Positions 10,811-20,769 of a stretch of 64,000 nt of DNA are shown here, one piece after another. The notes beneath the pieces were generated by a model. The model was given only the letters and a program-made list of their open reading frames with translations, had not been told where the DNA came from and searched no databases. The stretch is from Trichobilharzia szidati (taxonomy: Eukaryota; Platyhelminthes; Trematoda; Strigeidida; Schistosomatidae), in the NCBI GenBank assembly GCA_944472155.2, contig OX235273.1, positions 85,182,793 to 85,246,792 on the forward strand, written 5' to 3'. How positions within the stretch are numbered: the first letter of the stretch is position 1; every line of letters starts with the position of its first letter. A program made the position numbers and the translations under genes.

Positions 10811-11927
10811 TTTGAGAAGGCCTTCGACAGTGTTGACCGCGAAGTAATTTGGAAACTACTCAAGTACTACGGCGTACCCCAAATATTCATCAACCTTATT
10901 CAACAGCTGTACGACAACGGCACATGTCAAGTGATTCACAACGGAAAACTCAGTGAGGCGTTTGGAGTAAACACAGGAGTCAGACAAGGGTGCTTATTAT
11001 CACCAATGATATTCCTAATTGTGGTGGACTGGATTATGCGTCAGACAGTGGGAAACGAGGAAACATGGATATCCTGGACCGACGTGAAGAACCTAGAAGA
11101 CCTGGATGTCGCGGATGATTTATGTTTGATGTCACACAAAATCGAAGACTTACAAGCGAAAACCGACAAACTGGTCGAAGAAGCAGCCAGAGAAGACAGG
11201 ACTGCAGGTGAACATAGACAAGACGGAGTTTATGAAAATAACCAACCAACAACAACAACAACAGCAACATCCAGTGCCAATCACCATCAACGGGAAGGAT
11301 TTGAAAGAGGTTACTTCATTCACTTATCTAGGGAGCATTGTCTCAACTACAGGAGGAACGGACGAGGATGTCAAATCGAGAATCGGGAAGGTGAGAAACA
11401 CATTCATCAACCTGAAAACAATCTGGAAATCTTCGTCACTCAGCCTGCATCAACAACAAAATTCGGATTTTCAATGCAAACGTCAAGTCAATCAGTTCTT
11501 CTATACGGATCAGAAACTTGGCAGGTCACAAAGAATATTTCCAACAGGTTTCAGACCTTTATCAACAGCTGTCTTCGTTCTATACTGAAGATCAGATGGC
11601 CGGAAAGAATCACCAACAAGAAACCATGGGAACAAACAAAACAAGAATCAATCGCCCAACAAATATGCAGGAGAAAGTGGAGATGGATTGAACAGTCGCT
11701 GAGGAGGCCGCTGGGTGACATTGCGCGTCAGGCCATAGCCCGAGTGGAACCCGAAAGGGAAGCGGCGAGTGCGACGTCCAAGGATGACATGGAGGAGATC
11801 GTGTGAAGAAGAGTTGAAACAGTATGGATTAACATGGATGCAAGTGAAAAGTACAGCAGAAGACAGAAGCAAGTGGAGACGTGCAGTTGAAGCCCTATGT
11901 TCCACTAGGAACCCAAGGGAACAATAA
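10811..11927 (+). pseudogene. RTE-like reverse transcriptase, C-terminal half, frameshifted
   Basis: This is the coding remnant of the LINE above. Frame 1 covers the RT palm up to about 11195. A second frame covers about 11196-11458 and includes a glutamine run (seven Q, CAA/CAG codons, 11236-11258) just before PVPITINGKD. Frame 1 resumes to about 11765 and the last segment, RRSCEEELKQYGLTWMQ to the stop, is in another frame. It would have acted in target-primed reverse transcription. It lacks the N-terminal endonuclease and most RT fingers, so it cannot be active. Confidence 0.85.
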
Positions 11928-11944
11928 TACAATAATAATAATGA
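10812..11944 (+). mobile_element. RTE-like LINE, 5'-truncated, with perfect 15-bp target duplication
   Basis: A direct repeat, TAACTGGAAGAAATT, sits at 10797-10811 and 11945-11959. The insert starts inside the RT domain at EKAFDSVDREVIW and ends in an AATAAT-rich tail. RT motifs seen are GVRQGCLLSP (motif B) and VADDLCLMSH (motif C, with F replaced by V before ADD). Downstream come [26 protein letters not shown], the INSCLRSILKIRWPE thumb-like region, and the C-terminal SKWRRAVEALCS. The frame shifts near 11195, 11458 and 11765, with a family stop at 11925-11927. The clean duplication points to a fairly young insertion. Confidence 0.9.
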
Positions 11945-11959
11945 TAACTGGAAGAAATT

Positions 11960-13610
11960 AATGTTACAATCATCCGCTCAGGAATAGTTTGCTATTTTCT
12001 TCTTCCATCTACTCCAGTAATATTACTTCTCATTGACGCAACTACTTTTTGTTAAGTATTTACGAAATGCCGAAAGAAAACATAACAGAATATTTAATCA
12101 ATTCAATTAGTTTCCCTATAGTTTATATAATAGTATAAATTGAAGAGGACATGTGACAACTTTAAAAGTAAACATATTCCATTTTCATTAGTAATCGTTA
12201 CTTAAAATACCATGGATAAAAATACACTCACTGTGGTACAAGAATAATAGACTGTGAAGTATCCCTTTTTTTTTAACCATTGTCATTTCTCATCACTTTT
12301 CATACGATCACAATTACAGAAACTTTAAGTTAGCTAAAGATTCGTAAGTGAAAAGTCTCAGTTGTTTTTGTATATAATATCTGACAAATAAAAATAGACT
12401 TTTCTGAAGTACTACTTTCCATATCGTATCTTTTTTATTATTTCACCTAAGTAGATGTGGTTGAATGAATCTTAGATGTTTTGTAATAGATAGTGTGTAA
12501 ATCCGACACTTCTGATTTGATTAAGTAATGTCTTCCACAAAAATATGTACCTTATATAGCAGTTGTTTAGTATCAGTTTAATAGCTTGACTCTTCTCAGA
12601 GTATGGGGCTAGCGCAGCTGAAAGTAGTGGATGAATACAACACAGATATTTAGTTTGCTTCTCTTAAAGATACTGGTGAGTAAGGAAGGCTTTATTGAAG
12701 TTAATTATGTATCTATAAAATCACTATCTGAATACTAGTATACTATCCATTGGTAACCAGTTTCGTCGACTTCCTACAGTCCTTGGATCCATCATTTAGT
12801 ATGTGAGAATAATATTCTGTGACATTTGATTGCAAGAAGACTATATTAAGACATTTTGAGATTAGAATTCATCAGATCTCAACCAAGTGGACAATTATTG
12901 ATAACGTGCTTACTTCGTAAAATGAAAGTCTTTGTTTGGGTCCTTCAATGAATTGTGGGGTAACTTTGTTAAAAGACACCATCATAGGTCGAAAAATCTC
13001 TTTGATTTGTAGTCACTAGCTAAATGATTTTGGTTAGTGACACAACATACTAAATAAATGACGATTATTCTTGTGTTAGAGTTGTAATGATTGTAGTTTT
13101 GAACTAAACTAAAATGTCTGACTAATGCTGTGAAGTTAATCCTAACTAACAGTTACAATATAAAACCTTGTGATAGTCTATACAAATATTTTCATTCCTC
13201 AAGTAGGTACATACACCAACACAAAGTCTTAATTTAACTTAATCGTAACTGTCATAATGTTGATCTTATTATTTACCGTTTTGTGGAATCACGGCAAATA
13301 TAAATTGATGTGAAATTATGTAGCGTTGTAAAATTTAACTAACGAAATCCTACTGTGTAGACATAATAGTTAAATGTTGTTTATTCGTCAAAAATAGGCT
13401 TTAATTTCAACTAACTTGCATAAAAACTTGCAGATAGCTACTTCATTATGAGGCTTATCAACCCGTTCAACTATATTGAGTATAATAGCGAAAGTCGGAG
13501 CAGTTTACTTTAATTCAATGAACTATCCGAGTCCCAGTGGGGTCCAGCAGGTGGGTCTGAGGACAATTACTTTTCGATGACATTGGTTGGCAGTCTTTCT
13601 TTTAATATAA
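11960..13610. other. AT-rich DNA without recognised features
   Basis: I saw no coding frame with a motif, no RNA gene and no repeat shared with the rest of the window. Confidence 0.45.
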
Positions 13611-13619
13611 ATATCGCGA

Positions 13620-13850
13620 ATTGATAGAGGTTAGAATTCATGGGCCACTGAGTTGCGTTTCAGTGGCTGAATGATCAACGTGCTGCCGTCGTGACCTTAA
13701 GGTCCTGAGTTTAATCACCGGTGGGGTCATGGGGGCGTACTGATAAAGAGTCCAGGATTAGGACGAAGTAGCTGCCTTGTACTCCCTGATTTTCAATGGT
13801 TGTCTAACTACTCTCAATCTGTGGTTTTACTTAAACTGAATACCTTTTGA
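13620..13850 (+). mobile_element. SINE-C copy 2
   Basis: It contains the start ATTCATGGGCCACTGAGTTG, the A-box-like CAGTGGCTGAATGATC, the tRNA-like GTGACCTTAAGGTCCTGAG and the body TAAAGAGTCCAGGATTAGG. It is diverged from the copy at 43700. Confidence 0.65.
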
Positions 13851-13887
13851 TCCGATTTTAGTCAAGAAAATGGCATTTAATAAGATT

Positions 13888-14118
13888 TTTTTTCTCCTTC
13901 ACGTTCCCCAGTGGAACATAGGGCTTCAATCTAGTGGCTTGAAGTTTCTGAAGCAGTGTTTACTTTACAGGATGGGGTTGCTAGCCTCATGCCTAACCTT
14001 CCCTCTTTACCAGCATTATTTCTTGCTTAGCGAGGTAAAGGAGTGTGTCGGCCGGGGATCGAACCACGGATCATGTGCATGGTCGGCGAGCGTCCTTACT
14101 GCTATGCCACCGACGCAA
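13888..14118 (-). mobile_element. SINE-B copy 1 with perfect 13-bp target duplication
   Basis: A direct repeat, ATTTAATAAGATT, flanks it (13875-13887 and 14119-14131). On the minus strand it begins TGCGTCGGTGGCATAGCAGT (tRNA-like A box), has a B box GGTTCGATCCC, a body containing GGTTAGGCATGAGGCTAGCA, and a tail GAAGCCCTATGTTCCACTGG. The tail matches the 3' end of the RTE-like LINE at 11889-11912. The head is nearly the same as that of SINE-A. Confidence 0.9.
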
Positions 14119-14834
14119 ATTTAATAAGATTGCATACTGTTTATTTTGATAACCTCATGGAACCTGTTTTAATCAGTCCACTGATCACATGAATTACATT
14201 TCATCGTATATCTCTTTTATCTGATTTTATGATGCATGAATCGTAGAGATTCGGTGGTATATTAAAAGTAAATTAAAAGATTTGTTTTTTGAATGAAAAC
14301 AGTAAAATGGTGTGCTACTTAATACACCGATTAATACGACACTAAAATGGCCGAGTAAGTCTACTAGCACAATACATTTTTTAGCACGTCCTTTATTGCT
14401 TTAATTTTCGTGGAAAATGTATCGCATTTCAATTAGAGAATGTATCGCCAATTTCCATTTATATTCCTATAACATTTTTACTCTATACTAAATGTCACCT
14501 GATGTCAACTATTTTGCTTCTGTACTTATAAAGTGCCCAGTGGTATGCTGAGTCCATTTATAATAAATTACCTTGTTTATAGGCAAATGGTTTATTTAGT
14601 CTAATTCTTCTGCGAATGGAATTCACTATCTAACCCTGCTATAAGATTACTGAGTAGAATATATGTTCTATGAATATTTCATTTGTGTTTTATTTTGGCT
14701 CATTTTAAAAATTACATAGTTCCATCGGCTTTGGTATCATTCAGCTAGTTAAAAGCTCTTCACCTGATAAAAGTTGAACAAGAGGTGACTGTCTTAACTC
14801 TTTGGCCTAGTGGATAACGATTAGGCGTATAAAA
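14119..14834. other. AT-rich DNA with a short tRNA-like scrap
   Basis: Apart from GGCCTAGTGGATAACG near 14804, which resembles an A-box sequence also seen near 63100, nothing is recognised. Confidence 0.35.
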
Positions 14835-15140
14835 CTGACTGACTGACTGGTTTCAACATAGAACTGTGCACAGATGTGCAGCATTTCGAGTTGCCACACT
14901 CCCTCCTTGTAGCACACAGTGCAAGAGAGGTGAGTAGAGAGAGATAATAAACAGAAATATGAGGCCAAAAGAATAGTAATATGGAAGAACGATAGAATTT
15001 TATTGGATATTATAAATCACAGAGAGTGAATGCACCTGCGCCATTGAGAACGATTTTGAGCCAAATCACCAATTGTCTCCAGCCTTCATTGGTTCTTACA
15101 ACCTCGTGGACCCCAACCAGGTAGTCTAAACCTCCTTACG
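14835..15140 (-). mobile_element. LINE 3' end, RTE-like family 2, copy 2
   Basis: The reverse complement gives the same C-terminal block as 3580-3680 (AGACAATTGGTGATTTGGC region) and a longer 3' UTR that ends in a short tandem CAGT tail (GTCAGTCAGTC on the minus strand). Short tandem 3' tails are usual for RTE-type LINEs. Confidence 0.6.
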
Positions 15141-15599
15141 TGGCTGGCTGGCTTAAACTAAATGTTGTGGATTTAGAAAAGCAACAGACTGAGCGAAGAA
15201 ATATATTCCTTTTCAATTAGTTCTTCGTCATCGGCTTGTCCTACACTAATATTTAGTTTTTTACATCAAAAATTTTTACCACTCAAGTGGTTATTTTAGT
15301 TAATTACTTTTAGGTATAGGGGGGCGAAATTATGAGGTTAAAGGTCATCAAAACAAATAACTAATACATGTCAGTAAAAACATAGCTAAGTTTGTAAAAG
15401 AGGAGTGAAAATTAATTACAGAATTTAAGGTAAATTGATTCTTAGGCGTTGGCAACAAGTTATTACGTAATTGAAATTTCTAAAATAGCAATGATGACTA
15501 AGAAGAATATGATGACTCACCAGAGTTACGTAAAATATAAACAAGTTAATAGAATTAGTTAGAATTGTAAAAACTAAAAGTCAAAAGATAGTTACAAGG

Positions 15600-16945
15600 G
15601 GAGAGAAAAATCGTTTTAAAAACGTAATACATATTATGTAGTTGGCCATGGCAAAGAAAGGAGCTGTACAAATTTCTTTTGAACACAGATTTGGCTTGAT
15701 CAGATGAACTATGATTGCCTCTGCTGTATGTAAAAGTCGTACTCGTAGACCATGCGATAAATAACTTTAAAAGCTTTGTTAGAGTCGATTTGATGTCCAG
15801 TATAGACGAGATGAGTCAGTATTGAGCTGCGTATAGCTTTATTCGGACCTTTGCCAAACCAAGATGGGAGGTGTTCAGAAATTCGACGATTAACTTGCTT
15901 GATCGTACGCCCTATGTAACTAGCTCCGCACGGGCAGTTAACCTGGTAAATACACATGGAAGAGGCGAAACAAGGCAGTCTGTCTTTATTTCTTGAACTC
16001 AAGATTGGTCGGCTAGTGAATACACAGCATAGCTAGGCTGCATAGAAAGTCCTTTTGAAGGCCCTTCTCAGACGTTGTGATAAGATCTCACTATTGACAT
16101 CACCCGTGAATTGTAATCTTAGGAAGACTGATTTTCTGAGAACAGTTGGCACCTTCAACTTTTTACTTTCAGAGTTCATGTGTTTATTCACGAATTTAGT
16201 CGGATATCCGCTTCTACTTAATATATCACGAATATTACCGAGTTCTTCCTTCAGTGTTTCACTTGAGCAGATAACTCTAGCCTAATGAACCGTACATCTA
16301 ACCAGATTATGTTTGTATTGTAGAGGTATGAAACGCAGGAAGTGAGTATATTGTCCAGTGGAAGTAGGTTTTCTATACAAACACCTGCATAGTGTTCCGT
16401 CTGTTCGTTTTGTCATTAGGACGTCCAAAATGAGGATAGAGTCATTTTCTTCTTCTTCCTTAGTGAAGCTTATGCCAGAATGTGCTGTACTGAATTTGTC
16501 CAATATGTCTTTAGCCTCACTTTCTTTCTTAACAACTATAAATGTGTCATCAACATATCGGCAATAGAAATCAAGATTATATATATTACATCTTTAAGTG
16601 GACCATTCTCTAGTTTCGCCAGGAAAAAATCTGCTAGGATTGGGTCTAATGGTGATACCATGGCAACACCATCTGATTGTCGATACATTTTTTTATTGAA
16701 CAGGACATTTACGTTCATTGTACACCTCAGGAATTCCAGTATCTATACCTTGTTTTATCAATTCATTACTTATGCAATCAACTATTTGCATCAAAGGCAC
16801 TTTGGCGAATAAGGAAGATGCATCCAGTGATTTCGTATATTTGTCCTTCACATTTAATTCCTTGATTGTTTCTATAAAATCAAAACTATCTTTTACGCTA
16901 TTTTTCACAAGTTTCTTATGGAACGGTTGTAAAAGTTGATTTCAT
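15600..16945 (-). mobile_element. Penelope-like element, RT plus GIY-YIG, 5' truncated
   Basis: This is the best-preserved protein remnant of the class in the window. Its 5' end (near 16945) abuts a degraded hammerhead SINE. The 3' UTR extends left of 15700 for an uncertain distance. The coding content is described separately. The sequence around 15190 (GAGCGAAGAAATATATTCC) resembles PLE terminal sequence elsewhere and may mark the 3' end. Confidence 0.8.
15690..16935 (-). pseudogene. Penelope-like RT / GIY-YIG polyprotein remnant
   Basis: In minus-strand order: a finger/palm segment with SLDASSLFAKVPL (motif A region, about 16820), SDGVAMVSPLDPILADFF (motif B, about 16670), RYVDD (motif C, about 16560, both catalytic Asp kept), a linker with YRKPTSTGQYTHFL, and a second linker ending FKRTFYAA. 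The nuclease domain follows: CPCGASYIGRT (GIY-YIG core with a Cys pair, about 15930), RRISEHLPSWF, and HLVYTGHQI with FKVIYRM. Several stops and frameshifts break it. The enzyme class reverse-transcribes its RNA at a nicked target. Normal length is about 600-800 residues; about 400 are traceable here. Confidence 0.85.
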
Positions 16946-16969
16946 TGACTGATGAAGCCATGTTTTGGT

Positions 16970-17180
16970 TTGACCACCACTAGCTCTTTTCCAACCTGAT
17001 CGATGCTATGTCAGCTAACAGGATAAACCTATGGGTAATGGGTTGGTATTCCAATAAGAAAATCATTTCTCCCTTGGGATGCCAGCAGATCTAGCTGGCA
17101 AGTCTTAAATAGGACAAAATGCGAATTCTGAATCATACTGCTAGCCACGAACAACCGAAAAGTACCTTGTTAATCTTAAG
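16970..17180 (+). mobile_element. degraded hammerhead SINE, copy 1
   Basis: GGCAAGTCTTAAATAGGACA, then AAATGCGAATTCTGAATC and ACTGCTAGCCAC, line up with the copy at 19583-19652 (GACGAGTCCCAAATGGGACG). Helix II pairing is damaged and the conserved core is broken, so no self-cleavage is expected. Confidence 0.55.
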
Positions 17181-17486
17181 ATATCGCTGAAGCATTCACA
17201 CTAGGAACAGACATGTCAACAGAGACCCAGAATTTGGGTTCAATATAATCGAATCATGGGAAATACCCATCATGATATTAGGGAGAAAAAACAAGAAGCT
17301 CAGCTGTTCATGTTTAGTTACACATTTTGGACTTGTTTATTCTTCACCGTGATAAAGTATTCAAAAAATAACTGCCTCAAATGTCCGTCAACTAGCAGAG
17401 ACAATAAAGACTCCAGCATGGCTCTGAAGAATTGTCTACTAAGCGCATTCCAAAGCAGTTTAGGATATTCATGATTCGTAATTTAG
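17181..17486. other. unclassified segment between SINE and CR1-like LINE
   Basis: Open on the + strand at 17256-17474 without any recognised motif. It could be a diverged upstream part of the LINE. Confidence 0.3.
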
Positions 17487-18368
17487 TCTTCCAGGAAGTT
17501 AGCTGGTGTTCCTCAAGGTGCCGTTCTTTCTCCTTTTCTGTTTTCTTTTTTCTTACATGACTTGCCCCATTCTGATGTAGCCACTTTTGTCAAGTATGCT
17601 GATGACCTCTCTGTCTCCATGCCTGTTAACTCTCAGTCAGACTGTTCCATATTAAATAACTTTCTCTCGGAAATTAGTCAGTGGTCCTCTTCAAACGGTC
17701 TTAAGCTGAATCCGTCTAAATGTCAGGTAGTAAATTTTACTTTCAGACGAAAAAGTGACCTTCAACAACTAGCTAGCTCACATGGTCCCACTATCATTGA
17801 CGGCATAGAGGTTGAAACTACATCAGATGTCAAGTACCTTGGACTGAGTATTTCCTCCTATCTTTCCTGGTCCTCTCACATCTTGCTAGTGACTAGGAAG
17901 ATGTTTCGCTTAACGTTCTACCTAAGGAAGTTTAGGCAGTCTGGTATAAAGCAGTCTTTACTTTCTCAGTTTGTCAATTCCTGTATTCTACCCATCCCTC
18001 TTTACTGCTCCCCATTAATCTTTCCTGGACTACTTAAGAAAGACTTTGCTTCGCTGCATAGGGCACTAAAAGCTGTTAGTAGGGCAAGTGGGATTTCGTT
18101 AAACCAACTGGTTAACACAATTGTGGATAGACATATAATGTCATGTAAGAAACTAGCAAATTCTATATTGTCAGACCCCGAACACCCTCTCCATACGCAG
18201 CTCTCTCCTTGCATTTCATCTGGTAGAACTAGAAGCAACTATAGGAAGCTATATGCCAGGACTACCAAGTATAAAAACTCCACAATACCTTATCTGGCAC
18301 AGCTGTTATGTGATGAGAAAACTGTTAGGCATGACATGATCAATTTACTGCGGCACTCTAACAAATAG
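17487..18368 (+). pseudogene. CR1-like reverse transcriptase, C-terminal half (294 codons open)
   Basis: The frame is open from 17487 to TAG 18366-18368. RT motif B is LAGVPQGAVLSPFLFSFF (about 17500-17555). Motif C is FVKYADDLSVSM (17589-17624), with both catalytic Asp kept. Motif D/E region: SSNGLKLNPSKCQVV (about 17692-17736) and KYLGLSISSYLSWSSHI (about 17832-17882). A C-terminal thumb follows with SLHRALKAVSRASGI. The endonuclease and RT fingers are missing, so this is a dead fragment, but the absence of stops over 880 bp makes it one of the least decayed in the window. Confidence 0.85.
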
Positions 18369-18644
18369 TTCCCATTAGCTTTTGTTCTCCTTTCTTTGTT
18401 ACTATTATATTGTTGCTCATACATTCTATTACAGACTAATTTTATATATCATATCCTGTGGTGCATTGTTTAAATATGTGAATGCAATGCTGTTCTTTTT
18501 TTTTCTTTTATTTCTCTTTTTCTTTTTGTTGTTGTTGCTTTATATTTCTAAATCCTTATAAAATTTATGAGGTAATTAGATGCAATATTGTAATGAACGC
18601 TGAAAATTCCATACCTGTACCACAAATACTGTTTGGAATAAAGC

Positions 18645-18679
<35 letters not shown>

Positions 18680-18680
18680 T
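17487..18680 (+). mobile_element. CR1-like LINE, 5' truncated, with ATT-repeat tail
   Basis: The insert contains the C-terminal half of a CR1/Jockey-type ORF2, a 3' UTR of about 280 bp, and a (TTA)n tail at 18648-18677. The UTR end GCTGAAAATTCCATACCTGT (18600-18619) and the ACTGTTTGGAATAAAGCC that follows are closely matched by the 3' tail of SINE-A. I could not find a target duplication, which is common for CR1-type insertions. Confidence 0.8.
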
Positions 18681-19084
18681 TTTCATTGACTTTGGCAAGA
18701 GTGACAGACTACTTTAGAAACTCACTGATATCCTCCATTGCAGAGTGGTTCTTCCATTTTTCCAAATTATGGAGAGTATTCGTCAAGACGTTTGCGCTGT
18801 TAAGAATAGTACTGAAACCTAAATATATTAATTTTGTGCATATTCAAACTGTAGATACCCAAAAGTCTGTAACTACAGTCATGCATATTTTTATGAATTG
18901 CCAGTGAAGCGCTCCTCCATTAACTTTAACTGTAAGCTTATGAAACTAATTCATGTACACATATTGTACGTTTACAGAAACTAAATTTACATATGCTTAT
19001 GGAATATCTGGCATAGTATTATTGCAAATTGCTTTTCATTTTGTTACATAAATATTTTACGCGGTTATATATACTTTTTCGTTC

Positions 19085-19212
19085 GTTTCGCGCTTTGATT
19101 GGACACTAGTAACTAGTGTGATGTGTCTAGTCCTTTCTTTGGTGCAGAGTGAATTCTATCGGCTTCCTCCCGATTGCCTCTAACCATCTAATATCATCAA
19201 ATCAATGTTTCG
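19085..19212 (-). repeat. interspersed repeat D, copy 2
   Basis: Reverse orientation of 10400-10580: TTTGATTGGACACTAGTAAC, GGTGCAGAGTGAATTCTATC, then CCCGATTGCCTCTAACCATC. Confidence 0.6.
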
Positions 19213-19509
19213 CGCTTTTCGAAATTTGATTTCGTTCATAATGCATGTTTTCAAATTGCCACTTGTGCTTCTTAATACAACGTTGTTCATTTTTGACCGT
19301 GTACAACGTTAGCACTATATAGAACGTGAAAACGTGGATGTACTGAAGTATTGCACCCGAAATCATCTTTAGTACACTATATCAGCTCATTAAACGATGG
19401 CAAATGAACATGAGAATGCTATTTGTGTAATATGATATGCATTAACTGCATCAGTTAATTGGGAATAAATATATTATTTTATTTTAATTGAATTTTTTAG
19501 ATTTTCCCG

Positions 19510-19670
19510 TCGACTGATTGGACCGAAGTGCTCGGTCTCAGGTTGACATGTCGGCTTCTTGTACTCACTGGGAAATGCAGGTACATGCAGATGACGAGTC
19601 CCAAATGGGACGAAATGCGCATCCTCGATTCCACTGCTAGTCACCATCCACCAATTAAATTCTATTTTAT
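19510..19670 (+). mobile_element. hammerhead SINE (Sm-alpha type), copy 2
   Basis: The SINE body carries a hammerhead-like segment (annotated separately) followed by the family sequence CCACTGCTAGTCACCATCC. Schistosome genomes are known to carry such short pol III-type repeats encoding a hammerhead ribozyme. The naming here rests on the recalled motif and not on a search. Confidence 0.75.
19583..19642 (+). ncRNA. hammerhead-ribozyme-like motif, probably inactive
   Basis: Core order reads GATGACGA, helix II GTCCC-AAAT-GGGAC, then GAAA, helix III TGC/GCA and an ATC cleavage-site triplet. The active core needs CUGANGA; here the C is replaced by A (AGATGACGAG). Helix I is expected between ATGCAG and CTCGAT and is broken in its two middle pairs. 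Helix II is perfect, five base pairs. Helix III keeps pairing. Self-cleavage is therefore unlikely from this copy. Confidence 0.7.
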
Positions 19671-19980
19671 TTTATATTTGATAAAAATCGCTAAATTTTA
19701 CCATGTAAGGATGATTTACTGTGTCCGTAAACAAACCAGATAACAATTATTTGACTGAATATAAAATGACAATTAATATGACAATAAACATTAGAAAGCA
19801 GGAAATATGTTTTACTTTAATCATCAGCAAGTCAAGAGGAAAATATTTAGAATAGAATTCCAAAACATATTCTCCACCTTTTGTGAAACTTTCACAATTC
19901 CTAAGCGTAAGGTTTACTCATTCAATAAAAAACTTGCTCCTGGGTCATTAATACTTTTGGTAGATAGATTTGTAATGATG

Positions 19981-20180
19981 TGCGTCGGTGGCACGGCGGT
20001 TAGGATGCTCGCCGACCTTGCACATGGTCCAGGGTTCGATCTCCTGCCGACGCGCACCTGATATCAATGGTCGGCCTGCAAAATTTGGGCTACCGATATC
20101 ACATGCTGAAAATTCTATACTTGTACCAAAAATACTGTGTGGTTTCAAGCTATAATCAAAATAAAAATAAATAAAAATTA
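19981..20180 (+). mobile_element. SINE-A copy 2, with near-complete tRNA-like head
   Basis: The head 19982-20053 can fold as a tRNA: a perfect 7-bp acceptor stem GCGTCGG/CCGACGC, an A-box-like GGTGGCACGGCGGTTAGG, and a T arm CAGGG-TTCGATC-TCCTG. The anticodon arm is poor, so I assign no isotype. The body TGGTCGGCCTGCAAAATTTG and the tail GCTGAAAATTCTATACTTGT follow, then an A-rich end. The tail matches the CR1-like LINE at 18600. Confidence 0.85.
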
Positions 20181-20769
20181 AATTTATAGTTAGGGATTAT
20201 GAAATAAGGTTAAAAGTGTTTTGCAGCAACTTTGCTGCAACTTTAATTGTCATCTTCAAAGAGATTTAATGGTTGCTATAGTCTAAGTCAAAGCAGATGA
20301 GAAAGCTTTCCAAGCTCAAATCCTTTTTGCAAAGAAATCAGCCAAAATCAGTTAAAATGCCAACAACTGCTTCCTGACATGGTTTGAAACAGTAGCTTTC
20401 TTGATTAACAGTGATTGGCCTAACAGCCTGAAGTGTGAAACTATGATGCGAAACAGGTTTTTATTCGACTACTATCGAGCTGGTATCTTTTTGGTAAGTA
20501 TGATATGTCAATTTATCACCAACTGACAGCTTGTTCACCTCAATCTTATTACTCCATCTCTGGTCGAACTAAAATTAAGAAACTAGGTAAGTGGCTTTTG
20601 GCAGTATACACTATCTGAGGTAGTCCTGCCACGATCAAAATATTAGTTCCTTTCATTAATAATTATGGTATTTGACACGATTGTGATTTAGTAGGAACAT
20701 GTAGGAAAAGCAGTGTTAACACTGGTTACAGGATGACTTAATGTTTATTTCCCGGCTTTTAGAGCCTTA

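Noticed and set aside
16358..16939. Plus-strand open frames in the 16.3-16.9 kb region
   Set aside because: They are the antisense shadow of the minus-strand PLE reverse transcriptase, which has clear RT motifs.
18482..18907. 141-codon frame after the CR1-like LINE
   Set aside because: It runs through the LINE 3' UTR and the (TTA)n tail, giving low-complexity Phe/Leu runs.
19982..20053. Possible genuine tRNA gene
   Set aside because: Acceptor stem and T arm are good, but the anticodon arm does not pair and the sequence continues into a SINE body with other copies in the window.
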